Positions 13,209 to 21,015 of a stretch of DNA of 24,180 nucleotides are shown here, piece by piece. Source of the DNA: JAQBQZ01 sp964554765 (GTDB taxonomy: Bacteria; Patescibacteriota; Minisyncoccia; Phycocordibacterales; CAIRYW01). The stretch lies in NCBI GenBank assembly GCA_964554765.1, contig CAZKPS010000010.1, forward strand, positions 1-24,180, read 5' to 3'. A program made the translations under genes and the position numbers. How positions within the stretch are numbered: position 1 is the stretch's first letter; each line of letters begins with the position of its first letter. A model generated the notes under the pieces. That model worked only from the letters and a program-made list of their open reading frames with translations. It was not told the origin of the DNA and made no database searches.

Positions 13209-13871
13209 TTAGAGTACGAGCACCACACTCTCCAAAAGAAGCTTTGTGGAAGAAGACTTGTCTTCCAGGTAGTCAAGTGCTTTCAAAGTTGCTTTGAGTG
13301 CCACGAGATTATCCCCATTTTCTCCTTTCTTGACCCTCTGTAGAAGAAAAGAATGTATACCAAGGAGAAAGTGTTTGATTTCTTGCTTGCTTCCGTCATC
13401 CTTGGACTCTTTAACTATTCTTTCGATTTCTTTCATTTTTTCTCCCACAGACTTTTTCATAAAGCTTTCAACATTTACTATCTCAATTTCCTTTTCACTT
13501 TTTATGATTGAAAGTCTCGAACGAAGTGTTGGTAGAAGCCCATCTGCGGTATACGTATTGATTATAAATTTTAACTGAGGACTTGGATCTTCAAAAATTT
13601 TGAGAAATGCATTCTGCGCCTCATTAGTGATTGATTCAAAATTAAAGACAATTATTTTCTTTTCATCTTTAACTGGAGCACCGAGTGACACCTCTATCAC
13701 ATTTCGTGCGTCTTCAATTCCGAATTTTTGGTATGAGAGAAAAAATATGTCTGGATTACCGTCGATATTAAATCCACTCTCTACAAGACCAGATTTAATT
13801 AACTCCAAAGAAGCTATAGGTTCCCCTTCGACGAGAATTGCGTGATGATGATTTAAAATATTTTTTAACAT
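13209..13871 (-). CDS. holB: DNA polymerase III delta'-like clamp loader subunit
   Basis: Delta' is the stator subunit of the clamp loader that places the sliding clamp on DNA. The 220 residues start at the AAA+ phosphate-loop region (AILVEGEPIASLELI, 11-25), where the GxxGxGKT signature is missing. SITNEAQNAFLKIFEDPSP at 80-98 matches the conserved NAxNALLKxLEEPP stretch, and TLRSRL at 115-120 matches the sensor 1 SRC region. The C-terminal half is helical, like the delta' collar domain, but short. Full-length delta' is usually 300 or more residues, so this is a compact version. It lies 142 bases after mreB2 across a repeat element. Confidence 0.82.
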   Translation of the reverse strand: MLKNILNHHHAILVEGEPIASLELIKSGLVESGFNIDGNPDIFFLSYQKFGIEDARNVIEVSLGAPVKDEKKIIVFNFESITNEAQNAFLKIFEDPSPQLKFIINTYTADGLLPTLRSRLSIIKSEKEIEIVNVESFMKKSVGEKMKEIERIVKESKDDGSKQEIKHFLLGIHSFLLQRVKKGENGDNLVALKATLKALDYLEDKSSSTKLLLESVVLVL

Positions 13872-14013
13872 AAAAATAATTCAGAGTTCAAAAGTCAAAA
13901 TTCAAAATTGTAAGTAAAAATTAAGAAGTGATTATTTTAGTTTTTAATTTTTACTTTAATTTTCACCTTCTCAGGTATTCGCTACTGCTTTAAGTTTTGC
14001 TTTTTGATTTGAG
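13872..14013. repeat. Dispersed repeat copy in the mreB2-delta' spacer
   Basis: This spacer repeats the layout of 11597-11736. It has an AT arm with TTCAAAAGTCAAAATTCAAAA (in parts, 13887-13907), the core at about 13958-13997 with CTCAGGTATTCGCTACTGCT, and a second arm TTAAGTTTTGCTTTTTGATT. The core is identical to the frr-rseP copy over 20 bases and close beyond that. It fills the gap between the mreB2 stop and the delta' start. Confidence 0.85.
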
Positions 14014-15027
14014 TTATCTCTTCGAGATAACCGTCTTCTTGTATGTCTCTAGGTGCTCAAGTGCAATTCCTGTCCCTTTTGCCACACAGTACAACGCCTC
14101 ATCTGCAAGCCGCGCTTTAACACCTGTTCGTCTAAATACAAGCTCTGGAAGATTACGAAGCTGTGAGGATCCTCCTGTCATAGTAATCCCCTGGTCAATA
14201 ATATCTGATGCGAGTTCCGGTGGAGTCTCTTGCAAAACATCTTTGACTGCCTGGATCATCTCTCGAAGTTCTTTTCCTATTGCTCTTACAATTTCATTGG
14301 TCTTTACCTCGACTGATCGTGGAAGTCCCGAGAGACAATCTCGTCCTTTGACCGACATTGAGAGCTCTTCTTCCATTGGTACCGCAGAACCTACTGCGAT
14401 CTTGATATCCTCAGCAGTTTTGTCTCCCACCATAAGATTGTAGTGCTTTTTCATATAGTCTACGATTCCTGCATCGATTCTGTTGCCAGCACATTTGACC
14501 GATGTGGATGCCACAATTCCTCCAAGAGAAATCACCGCTACATCTGTCGTACCTCCACCCACATCCACAATCATATGTCCTAGCGGCTCTTGAATAGAGA
14601 TTCCTGCACCGATAGCAGCAAGGATTGGCTCCTTCACTACGAAGGCATTTTTTGCTCCGGCTTTTACTGCAGCCTCTATCACCGCCCGTCGTTCTGTCGA
14701 AGTCACCCCTGCAGGAACAGAGATCATTACCTCAGGTCGAATAAAATTCCACTTGCCGAGAGCTTTTGAAATATAATATCGAAGCATCGCCTCAGTCACA
14801 CGATAGTCAGCAATCACCCCATCCTTCATTGGTCGATACGCGATAATATTGTCTGGTGTTTTCCCTATCATTTCTTTCGCTTCAAGTCCCACCGCGAGTA
14901 TTTTGTTTTCACTCTCTGATACTGCCACAACTGATGGCTCGTTAAGCACTATTCCTCGTCCAGGTACAAACACAAGCGTATTCGCCGTACCCAAATCGAT
15001 CCCTAGTTTTCTAGTAAAAAATGACAT
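14014..15027 (-). CDS. mreB2: MreB paralogue (copy 2)
   Basis: A second actin-like protein of 337 residues. It has phosphate 1 GIDLGTANTLVFV at 9-21, ISVPAGVTSTERRA at 102-115, phosphate 2 DVGGGTTDVAV at 155-165 and an adenosine-loop region MTGGSSQLRNLPEL. It is recognisably MreB but strongly diverged from the copy at 7684-8751, so it is not a recent duplicate. The N-terminus is short and lacks the longer amphipathic helix of copy 1, although MSFF is hydrophobic. It starts three bases after the murA stop, so the two are co-transcribed. A role as a second elongasome filament or an Mbl-like paralogue is inferred. The symbol mreB2 is descriptive. Confidence 0.92.
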   Translation of the reverse strand: MSFFTRKLGIDLGTANTLVFVPGRGIVLNEPSVVAVSESENKILAVGLEAKEMIGKTPDNIIAYRPMKDGVIADYRVTEAMLRYYISKALGKWNFIRPEVMISVPAGVTSTERRAVIEAAVKAGAKNAFVVKEPILAAIGAGISIQEPLGHMIVDVGGGTTDVAVISLGGIVASTSVKCAGNRIDAGIVDYMKKHYNLMVGDKTAEDIKIAVGSAVPMEEELSMSVKGRDCLSGLPRSVEVKTNEIVRAIGKELREMIQAVKDVLQETPPELASDIIDQGITMTGGSSQLRNLPELVFRRTGVKARLADEALYCVAKGTGIALEHLETYKKTVISKR

Positions 15028-15030
15028 ACT

Positions 15031-16326
15031 TTAGATTCGTTTAATATTTACACCAATAGATTGAAGTTTTTTATCAATCTCCTCATATCCTCTATCTATG
15101 TAGTATACATTATGAATTCGTGATTCACCTTTACCTACAATTCCCGCAATCACAAATGCGAGCCCTGCCCGAAGATCAGGGCCATAAAGCTCTCGCCCCT
15201 TGAGGACTGTAGGACCTTTTACTATCACTCGATGTGCATCTAACATTCTGATATTTGCACCCATTGATACAAGATCGTTTGTAAATCCAAGTCTATTTTC
15301 AAAAATAGTTTCAAAAACGAGTGACTCACCGTCTACTTGAGTCTGATATACGAGACTTGGCGCCTGGAGATCTGTCGGAAATCCTGGGTATTCGTGAGTC
15401 TTGATATTAAAACTATTTAGTTTTTTATTTTGAATCTTCCCATTACCTTTTATATGCAAATAATCTTTTCCTACAATAATAGGCACACCGGACGCGATAA
15501 GTTCAAATGTCAGAGCTTCGAGATGTTTTGGTTCACAGTTAGTTATCTTCAAATCATCTGCGCAAAGCGCTCCAAGAACAAGAAAACTACCAGCTTCGAT
15601 TCTGTCTGGAACAACACTCCAAGAAAAACCTCGAGTACTCAAAAGTTTTTCTCCACCCTCAATAAACACTGTCGAAGTTCCCATCCCTTTGATCTTTGCC
15701 CCGTGAGAAATCAAAAATTCTGCAAGATCTACAATCTCTGGTTCTGTTGCTGCGTTTTTGATTATTGTTGTACCTTTTGCCAAAACTGCCGCCATCATAA
15801 ATGCTTCTGTCGCTGTCACACTTGGAGTTCGAAGAAAAAGTTCTGCACCCTTGAGTCCATTTTTTGCTTCAATAACATAAAGCGAATCCTTCTCAGTAAC
15901 TTTTGCACCCATTGCTTTGTATCCATCAAGAAAAATATCGATAGGACGCGCACCAATAACGCATCCACCAGGATGCGGGAACGAAACTTTTTTAAACCGA
16001 GCAAGCATTGGACCTGTAAGAATAATCGATGCTCGAAGTTTCTTTGCAATTTCTTCGTCAATGTTTTTTCCTACAGCTTTTGACGCATTGAGAATATACT
16101 GACCCTTTTTTTCTCTCACCACACTGACACCTACCTTGCCAAGAATCTCTGACATCCGAAGACAGTCCTCAATATCAGGAATATTACTAAATTTTACATC
16201 GTCATTAAAAAGTATTGCAGAGACAAAGAGAGGAAGTACCGCATTTTTCGCTCCACCAATAGAAACCTCACCTTTAAGCGTTTTTTTGCCAGCAAGTCCT
16301 TTTATAACAAATACTTCATCTTTCAT
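15031..16326 (-). CDS. murA: UDP-N-acetylglucosamine 1-carboxyvinyltransferase MurA
   Basis: MurA transfers enolpyruvate from PEP to UDP-GlcNAc, the first committed step of peptidoglycan synthesis, in the cytoplasm. From the ATG at 16326 the protein has 431 residues, the family length. IGGAKNAVLPLF at 23-34 contains the active-site lysine and asparagine (K27, N28). HPGGCVIGARPIDIF at 118-132 has the catalytic cysteine (C122), the residue fosfomycin alkylates. The C-terminal DLRAGLAFVIAGIV and DRGYEEIDKKL are also typical. A longer frame from 16425 adds a cysteine- and phenylalanine-rich stretch that overlaps the terminator of the upstream gene, so it is rejected. A TATACT on the minus strand (16337-16342) is a plausible -10. 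Confidence 0.96.
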   Translation of the reverse strand: MKDEVFVIKGLAGKKTLKGEVSIGGAKNAVLPLFVSAILFNDDVKFSNIPDIEDCLRMSEILGKVGVSVVREKKGQYILNASKAVGKNIDEEIAKKLRASIILTGPMLARFKKVSFPHPGGCVIGARPIDIFLDGYKAMGAKVTEKDSLYVIEAKNGLKGAELFLRTPSVTATEAFMMAAVLAKGTTIIKNAATEPEIVDLAEFLISHGAKIKGMGTSTVFIEGGEKLLSTRGFSWSVVPDRIEAGSFLVLGALCADDLKITNCEPKHLEALTFELIASGVPIIVGKDYLHIKGNGKIQNKKLNSFNIKTHEYPGFPTDLQAPSLVYQTQVDGESLVFETIFENRLGFTNDLVSMGANIRMLDAHRVIVKGPTVLKGRELYGPDLRAGLAFVIAGIVGKGESRIHNVYYIDRGYEEIDKKLQSIGVNIKRI

Positions 16327-16377
16327 AGGTATATATAGTATAGCTTTTGAGTAAAAAGGACAAATTTTTGAGAAAAT

Positions 16378-16403
16378 AAAAAACGCTTCCACAAAGTGAA
16401 AGC
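16378..16403 (-). terminator. Intrinsic terminator of the 16425-16727 gene
   Basis: On the minus strand GCTTTCAC (16403-16396) pairs with GTGGAAGC (16392-16385) around TTT, then after one G come six T (16383-16378). It begins 21 bases past the stop and separates the small gene from murA. Confidence 0.82.
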
Positions 16404-16424
16404 ATTGGAAACATTTAAAGAGCA

Positions 16425-16727
16425 TTACCCGGCAATCTCATTTAGATCCCTGAAGGTAAGACCGTAAACGAGGTCATGAGACTGCGAGCCCCTCCTGAAT
16501 GCAGGCAGACAAAAAAGCTCTTGACGTTGTCTTTTCATTCCTTTCGCCTTCCGCTTAGCGACAGGAAGCGACATCAGAAAGTCTTCGAGCTTCTTGATAA
16601 GTTCAGTGTCTTCTTTTACCCGAAGAGGTTCTTTCAGGATAAATACCGTGCCATTTTGCCCACCAGATCCTAATCCGATTGCGGTAGGAATAGTAGTAAA
16701 CATCACCTTAAGTTCAGATTTTTTCAT
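16425..16727 (-). CDS. Small basic hypothetical protein, 100 residues
   Basis: No family is recognised. From the ATG at 16727 it starts MKKSELKVMFTTIPTAIGLG and contains a glycine-rich GLGSGGQNG stretch near 18-26 and a basic block (PVAKRKAKGMKRQRQE, about 64-79) that may bind nucleic acid. No membrane segment or signal is seen. A TTG at 16748 extends the frame by seven residues and lies four bases after a TAGAAT, so the start is not settled. The gene is divergent from priA and has its own terminator before murA. Base use is more GC-rich than in murA or priA. Confidence 0.6.
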   Translation of the reverse strand: MKKSELKVMFTTIPTAIGLGSGGQNGTVFILKEPLRVKEDTELIKKLEDFLMSLPVAKRKAKGMKRQRQELFCLPAFRRGSQSHDLVYGLTFRDLNEIAG

Positions 16728-16802
16728 GGTAAAAAACAGGTTGTTCAAGATTATTCTACATAAAAATCCCCCTTACACAAGTACAAGAGGTGCCTCAAAT
16801 TT

Positions 16803-16811
16803 TGCTATACT
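16803..16811 (+). promoter_or_regulatory. Extended -10 promoter of priA, leaderless type
   Basis: TGCTATACT is an extended -10 ending six bases before the priA ATG at 16818. Transcription is expected to start at or beside the start codon. No good -35 is seen. Confidence 0.65.
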
Positions 16812-16817
16812 GTTGCC

Positions 16818-18704
16818 ATGAGACTCCTATCCATAGTCCCCATAGCCCGAGGTATCCGTAAGGAGACTCTTACATATTTTTCAACGAAAGACATCGCCCC
16901 AGGGTCCCTTGTAACTATTCCACTTCGCAAAAAGGAGGTGCCTGGTATTGTGCTCGAATCTCTCGATGCTATGCAGAACAAATCGGCGATAAAGGAAATG
17001 CGGTTTAATATTAAAAAGATTCTTGATTTTGATAACAAGGTTGCTCTCCCAGAATTTTTGATGACTGCTTCGGCACAAATCGCCAATATATCTGCTACAA
17101 GTATCGGGAGTGTAATTGCTGCTCTTGTACCTAAAATCTGTTTTGAGAATCCTAAAACATATTTCAAAAGAATCGATACTGCAACAGTAAGAAAAGAAAC
17201 AGGAAGCGAGATACTCGCAATTCAGCTTCACAACGAAGCACGAATGGATACATATCGAAGCCTCATCAGAGAATCGTTCGCGAAGAAAAAATCTATCGTA
17301 ATCATCTGCCCCACATCCGAAAGAGTGACCGAAATGCAAGACCTTTTATCGAAAGGAATCGCTGATTACACAGTAAGTCTCACTAACGGGAACTCAAAGA
17401 AAAATATTGAAGTATTTGTATCACGAATTGGGACACATGCACATCCAGAGCTTTTCATCGGTACCTCACATATTCTCTCACTTCTAAATCACACTATCGG
17501 CACCATAATAATAGAAGAAGAGTCATCCCCTTTTTATAAAAGTAAAAAGAGGCCATTTCTTGATACAAGAATATCTGCAAAAGAAATCTCAAAAGAGCTG
17601 GGGGCTCGGCTTATTTATGGTGACAGACTTCTTAGTATCCAAACACTTGCCGAGCTACGAGAAGGTAGGATAGTAGAATACGCACGAATCGAAAAAAGAA
17701 CAGTACGAAAAATTCAGACTCTCATAGTCGATATGAAACCAAAAGAAGGTGAAAAGAAAAAATTCGAAATCCTCAGTTCCGACCTACGTGAGATGATCGA
17801 GTATAGTATCAAATCCAAAAAGAAGGTACTTATATACGCCACAAGACGAGGTGTCGCCACTCAGACTGTCTGTAATGATTGTGGCACCACAATACTCTGT
17901 GATGTTTGTGAGAGTCCTTTTGTACTTCATACTCTGCGAGAGAAGAGGATATTTATATGTCACCACTGTGGTAAAAGTAGAGATGCAAATGAGAACTGTA
18001 AGGTATGCCACAGCTGGAACCTAGTACCACTCGGCATTGGTATTGAAAAAATAGAAGAAGAAATCAAATCAATCGAAGGGGCAAAAGTAACAAGAATTGA
18101 TAGTGATAACTCCAAAACAGCAAAAGACATAAAAAACAAAATAAAATCATTTTATGATAGTGACGATGTGCTCGTCACTACTGATTTGGGAGTACGATAT
18201 CTACAAGACTCCTCGGTAGATTTTTCAGCAATCATATCGCTCGATAGTCTACTATCACTTCCTGATTTTCGAACCAATGAGAGAATTATGCATATCATCC
18301 TAGACCTCAAATCGAAAACAAAAGAGATGATAATGATTCAAGCAAGAAATCTAAAGCACCAGATAATAGAACAAGCTCTCTCTGGGGATCTCGAAGGGTT
18401 TGTGACAGAAGAAATCGACGCGAGAAAAATGTTTGGTTATGCACCATTCAAACACATAATCAAACTATCTATTGAAGGTAAAAAAAATCAGATTAGAGAC
18501 GAAGCAGAGAAAATAATTAGACAATTAAAACAATACAATCCCACAGTATTCCCAGCATTTATCAAGTCGAGAAACAAAAATATCATTCTCAATATAATTC
18601 TAAAGCTTGATAAGAATGAGTGGCCAAAACCCGAGCTCCTTGAAACCCTCCTTGCTTTTCCACCGAATGTGAAAATAGATGCGAGCCCAGCAAGTTTGCT
18701 TTAG
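16818..18704 (+). CDS. priA: Primosomal protein N' (PriA) homologue with eroded helicase motifs
   Basis: PriA recognises stalled forks and reloads the replicative helicase. The 628 residues keep the overall PriA plan: an N-terminal DNA-binding domain (MRLLSIVPIARG..., PLRKKEVPGIVLES), a helicase lobe, and the zinc-binding region with all eight cysteines (352, 355, 361, 364, 381, 384, 394 and 397). They also keep the LPDFRTNER motif (481-489) and a C-terminal domain. The ATPase motifs are gone: the Walker A site reads QLHNEARMDTYRSL (136-149) instead of GxTGSGKT, the DEEH box reads IIEEESS (231-237), the GSATPS motif reads YGDRLLS, and motifs V and VI (TQMIAKGHDF, QVAGRAGR) are unrecognisable. 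It probably serves as a loader without helicase activity, as proposed for actinobacterial PriA. Confidence 0.88.
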   Translation: MRLLSIVPIARGIRKETLTYFSTKDIAPGSLVTIPLRKKEVPGIVLESLDAMQNKSAIKEMRFNIKKILDFDNKVALPEFLMTASAQIANISATSIGSVIAALVPKICFENPKTYFKRIDTATVRKETGSEILAIQLHNEARMDTYRSLIRESFAKKKSIVIICPTSERVTEMQDLLSKGIADYTVSLTNGNSKKNIEVFVSRIGTHAHPELFIGTSHILSLLNHTIGTIIIEEESSPFYKSKKRPFLDTRISAKEISKELGARLIYGDRLLSIQTLAELREGRIVEYARIEKRTVRKIQTLIVDMKPKEGEKKKFEILSSDLREMIEYSIKSKKKVLIYATRRGVATQTVCNDCGTTILCDVCESPFVLHTLREKRIFICHHCGKSRDANENCKVCHSWNLVPLGIGIEKIEEEIKSIEGAKVTRIDSDNSKTAKDIKNKIKSFYDSDDVLVTTDLGVRYLQDSSVDFSAIISLDSLLSLPDFRTNERIMHIILDLKSKTKEMIMIQARNLKHQIIEQALSGDLEGFVTEEIDARKMFGYAPFKHIIKLSIEGKKNQIRDEAEKIIRQLKQYNPTVFPAFIKSRNKNIILNIILKLDKNEWPKPELLETLLAFPPNVKIDASPASLL

Positions 18705-18712
18705 CAAACTCG

Positions 18713-18816
18713 CGTGAATATCGAATATTGTAGATAGAATATAGGATTAAATACAAAATACACCGCGGCTACGTCGCGGTGTATTTTCCATATACCATAT
18801 TCAGTATTCTATATTT
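18713..18816. repeat. GC hairpin with inverted ATATTC arms (copy 2 of 3), priA/fmt terminator
   Basis: AAAATACACCGCG (18755-18767) and CGCGGTGTATTTT (18775-18787) form a 13-bp stem that can extend by a G-T and a C-G pair to a TAC triloop. Outside are GAATATCGAATATTG and GATAGAATATAGG on the left and CCATATACCATATTC and AGTATTCTATATT on the right, roughly reverse complements. It lies between the convergent priA and fmt genes and has A and T runs on both sides, so it should terminate both. Confidence 0.78.
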
Positions 18817-19684
18817 CCACTCTTCTGTAGCCCCTCAGGAAATCAATATAATTCATCTCTTTCTTCCCTTCAGGAATTACTTTTTTTATTTCAAACTTAC
18901 CATCCACAAAATCAGCATCTGTGATTTTGACTCGCATCTGCCGGCCGTCGTGTTCAATAAAGAAATATGTCCCAGGCCAGTCCTCATAAGCTCGCACCTT
19001 GAGCAGGTTTTTGTATCCATCCGCATCTAAATCCACGAGCCCATCACTTTTTTTGATTATCTCACAATATGTTGCCTTGGAATGATCTTGTTCAACTGGG
19101 GTTATGCTTCCACCAATCCATTTTATGAGTGTCTCTGCAAGTAATTCACCACCTTCATTTGAAAGTGTTTGATATAGCTCTGCTTTTTTTGGAATCCAAT
19201 TATTTATTTTGATTTCCCTCTCTGCGAGTATCGGACCATGATCCATCTCACGATCTAGAAGCATCACAGTAACCCCAACAGAATCCTTCATATCATTTAG
19301 AATCGTAGACTCAATCGGTGATGGTCCACGAAGTTTTGGGAGAAGAGATGGATGTAAGTTCAAAATACCTTTTGGAAAGAGGTTGAGTATTGATTCTGGA
19401 ATTATTTTGCCATACGAGACAAGCACACCTGCTGTTGCATTATATCCTTCGAGTTCTTTCAAGAATTCTTCGGTCCTTATTTTGATAGGAGTTGAAACAG
19501 GAATATTATTCTCAATAGCCCAGACTTTGACTGGTGACGGAGTGAGCGTAAGGTGTCGCCCCTGAGGTTTGTCTGGCTGTGTCACAACAAGCACAGGTAA
19601 AAGACCCTTTTCCTTTAAAGACTCAAGAGATATGACAGAAATCGGTGAACTACCGAAGAAGATAAAATTAATTTTATTATTCAT
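18809..19684 (-). CDS. fmt: Methionyl-tRNA formyltransferase
   Basis: Fmt formylates Met-tRNA(fMet) with 10-formyltetrahydrofolate for initiation. The 291 residues have the formyltransferase fold with INFIFFGSSPISVISLESL at the start, the QPDKPQGRH stretch near 36-44 and GILNLHPSLLPKLRGPSPI at 106-124. The N-H-D catalytic residues are N109, H111 and D148, the last in MDHGPIL where most have MDTGPIL. The short C-terminal domain is present. Its start overlaps the end of the preceding unknown gene by eight bases, so def, the unknown gene and fmt form one operon, pairing formylation with deformylation. Confidence 0.95.
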   Translation of the reverse strand: MNNKINFIFFGSSPISVISLESLKEKGLLPVLVVTQPDKPQGRHLTLTPSPVKVWAIENNIPVSTPIKIRTEEFLKELEGYNATAGVLVSYGKIIPESILNLFPKGILNLHPSLLPKLRGPSPIESTILNDMKDSVGVTVMLLDREMDHGPILAEREIKINNWIPKKAELYQTLSNEGGELLAETLIKWIGGSITPVEQDHSKATYCEIIKKSDGLVDLDADGYKNLLKVRAYEDWPGTYFFIEHDGRQMRVKITDADFVDGKFEIKKVIPEGKKEMNYIDFLRGYRRVEI

Positions 19685-20366
19685 TACTATTTTTTATTAT
19701 TGACACACAGTTTTTCTGGTCAAATTCTCTAACACCTATTTGCCTAAACGCCATTCCATTATCATCATTCACATCTTGTATCAGTCCACCATTTTTTGAA
19801 ATAGTATCTAAGTCACCAACCAAGATTACCGATGTACTTCTTTTTTCTGGTGATATTTCCCTTCTCAACCCCCTCTTTGTTTCAAACAAATCAGTAGTCC
19901 AGTAGTATTCGGGTTTTGGTTCATTGGATGGCTGAGTAACCCTGAATACCAACACTTTACTTGGATCAATTTTTAGTTCTTTTAAATAATCTAATTGGAT
20001 TAAATAACCCTCTTCAACCCTTCTCTGTCTTCCATCAGCATGAGAACCTTCTGTTAGAATTATCTCTTTGCCCAATAACCCCTCTTTTTCTTTCGAAGGC
20101 GCCTTGTTACGCTCAAGAGTGATAATGCCATCAAATTTTGATGAGTTTTGGAGATATGACAACAGAGCATCCTCACTATCTTTTATCGAAGATGGGAGTG
20201 AATTAAAGAATGCAGAATCCTTAAAATATTCAGCAATTTTGACATCTATTTCTATACCTTCTTCTGCAGATCGTGATACCAACCAATTAATCTTTTCTTC
20301 TGCAACAGCATCATCATGATCTTCATCAAATCTTATATTTAATAATGGATTATTATCTTTATCCAT
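19677..20366 (-). CDS. Hypothetical acidic protein between def and fmt, 229 residues
   Basis: No family is recognised. The protein is soluble and acidic at the start (MDKDNNPLLNIRFDEDHDD), with helical and polar stretches and no signal peptide or membrane segment. A central region contains KEIILTEGSHADGRQRRVEE (about 104-123) and the later part has EYYWTTDLFETKRGLRRE and STSVILVGDLDTI. It starts three bases after the def stop and overlaps the fmt start by eight bases, so translation is coupled to both. The context suggests a role around initiator methionine handling or the ribosome, but it may simply share the transcript. Composition matches its neighbours. Confidence 0.8.
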   Translation of the reverse strand: MDKDNNPLLNIRFDEDHDDAVAEEKINWLVSRSAEEGIEIDVKIAEYFKDSAFFNSLPSSIKDSEDALLSYLQNSSKFDGIITLERNKAPSKEKEGLLGKEIILTEGSHADGRQRRVEEGYLIQLDYLKELKIDPSKVLVFRVTQPSNEPKPEYYWTTDLFETKRGLRREISPEKRSTSVILVGDLDTISKNGGLIQDVNDDNGMAFRQIGVREFDQKNCVSIIKNSNE

Positions 20367-20369
20367 AAT

Positions 20370-20897
20370 TTATTTATTTTTTGGTGGTAGGTCTACCACA
20401 TCTTTTGCTTTATCTATAAAAAGCACACCATCGAGATGATCTGTCTCGTGCTGAAATATCTGTGCCAAGAGCCCTGATGCACCACGCTTAAACTTGTTAC
20501 CATTTTCATCATATGCTTCGATCGATGCTTTTGTTGATCGTTTTACTTTTCCGTAGAGATATCGCACAGAAAGACACCCTTCGTCCATATCTTCTTTATC
20601 TTTTGAGAGTTTGGTTATTACAGGGTTTATAAACACGATATCGGGTGCAATAGGTTTACTTTTGTTTTCCTCATAATCACCGTTTCCAATATCAAATGCT
20701 CGTCCAGACACCACAAAAATCCGAAACTCCTCTCCTATCTGAGGTGCGGCAATAGCCACCCCGTCATCTTGTGAAAGAAGGGCTTTTTTCATATCCATTA
20801 TAACTTTCTTGATTTTCTTACTTGCTATCTCGTGAATTGGCACTTCTTTTGCCTTTTCACGAAGGGCTTTATGACCATTTTGGACTATTGCTACCAT
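20370..20897 (-). CDS. def: Peptide deformylase
   Basis: Def removes the formyl group from nascent protein N-termini with a bound metal ion. From the ATG at 20897 it has 175 residues. Motif 1 GVAIAAPQIG is at 46-55, motif 2 EGCLSVR at 106-112 (usually EGCLSVP, cysteine ligand C108) and motif 3 QHETDHLDG at 149-157 with ligands H150 and H154 and catalytic E151. A longer frame from 20942 adds 15 hydrophobic residues that overlap the promoter, so the shorter start MVAIVQNGHKALREKAKEV is chosen. A TATACT -10 ends seven bases before this ATG. Confidence 0.95.
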   Translation of the reverse strand: MVAIVQNGHKALREKAKEVPIHEIASKKIKKVIMDMKKALLSQDDGVAIAAPQIGEEFRIFVVSGRAFDIGNGDYEENKSKPIAPDIVFINPVITKLSKDKEDMDEGCLSVRYLYGKVKRSTKASIEAYDENGNKFKRGASGLLAQIFQHETDHLDGVLFIDKAKDVVDLPPKNK

Positions 20898-21006
20898 ATT
20901 CCACAGTATAAAGGAAAAAATAGGAATTATAAAGCGCGGCACCTACGGTGCCGCGCTATTTTAAATTTCATTCTACATTCTATATTCTATATTCAATATT
21001 CAATAT
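20898..21006. repeat. GC hairpin with ATATTC words (copy 3 of 3), raiA terminator
   Basis: AGCGCGGCACC (20933-20943) and GGTGCCGCGCT (20947-20957) form a perfect 11-bp stem with a TAC triloop. To the right are tandem ATTCTATATTC and CAATATTC words (about 20970-21008) like those beside the hairpins at 4284 and 18755. The left arm is less clear because it merges with the def promoter. It lies after the raiA stop and before def, so it should terminate raiA. Confidence 0.72.
20905..20910 (-). promoter_or_regulatory. -10 element of the def operon, leaderless type
   Basis: The minus strand has TATACT ending seven bases before the def ATG at 20897, with no recognisable Shine-Dalgarno site. It supports the shorter start for def. 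Confidence 0.6.
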
Positions 21007-21015
21007 TCTACTTCC

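Noticed and set aside
15430..16083. Long plus-strand open frame of 217 codons opposite murA
   Set aside because: It is cysteine-, asparagine- and phenylalanine-rich with no family resemblance and is the antisense of a well-conserved gene.
16327..16425. Longer MurA start at 16425
   Set aside because: The extra 33 residues are cysteine- and phenylalanine-rich, unlike any MurA N-terminus, and overlap the terminator of the upstream gene and a likely promoter.
20898..20942. Longer peptide deformylase start at 20942
   Set aside because: The extension overlaps a TATACT element and part of the GC hairpin, and the protein from 20897 already has the normal Def N-terminus.
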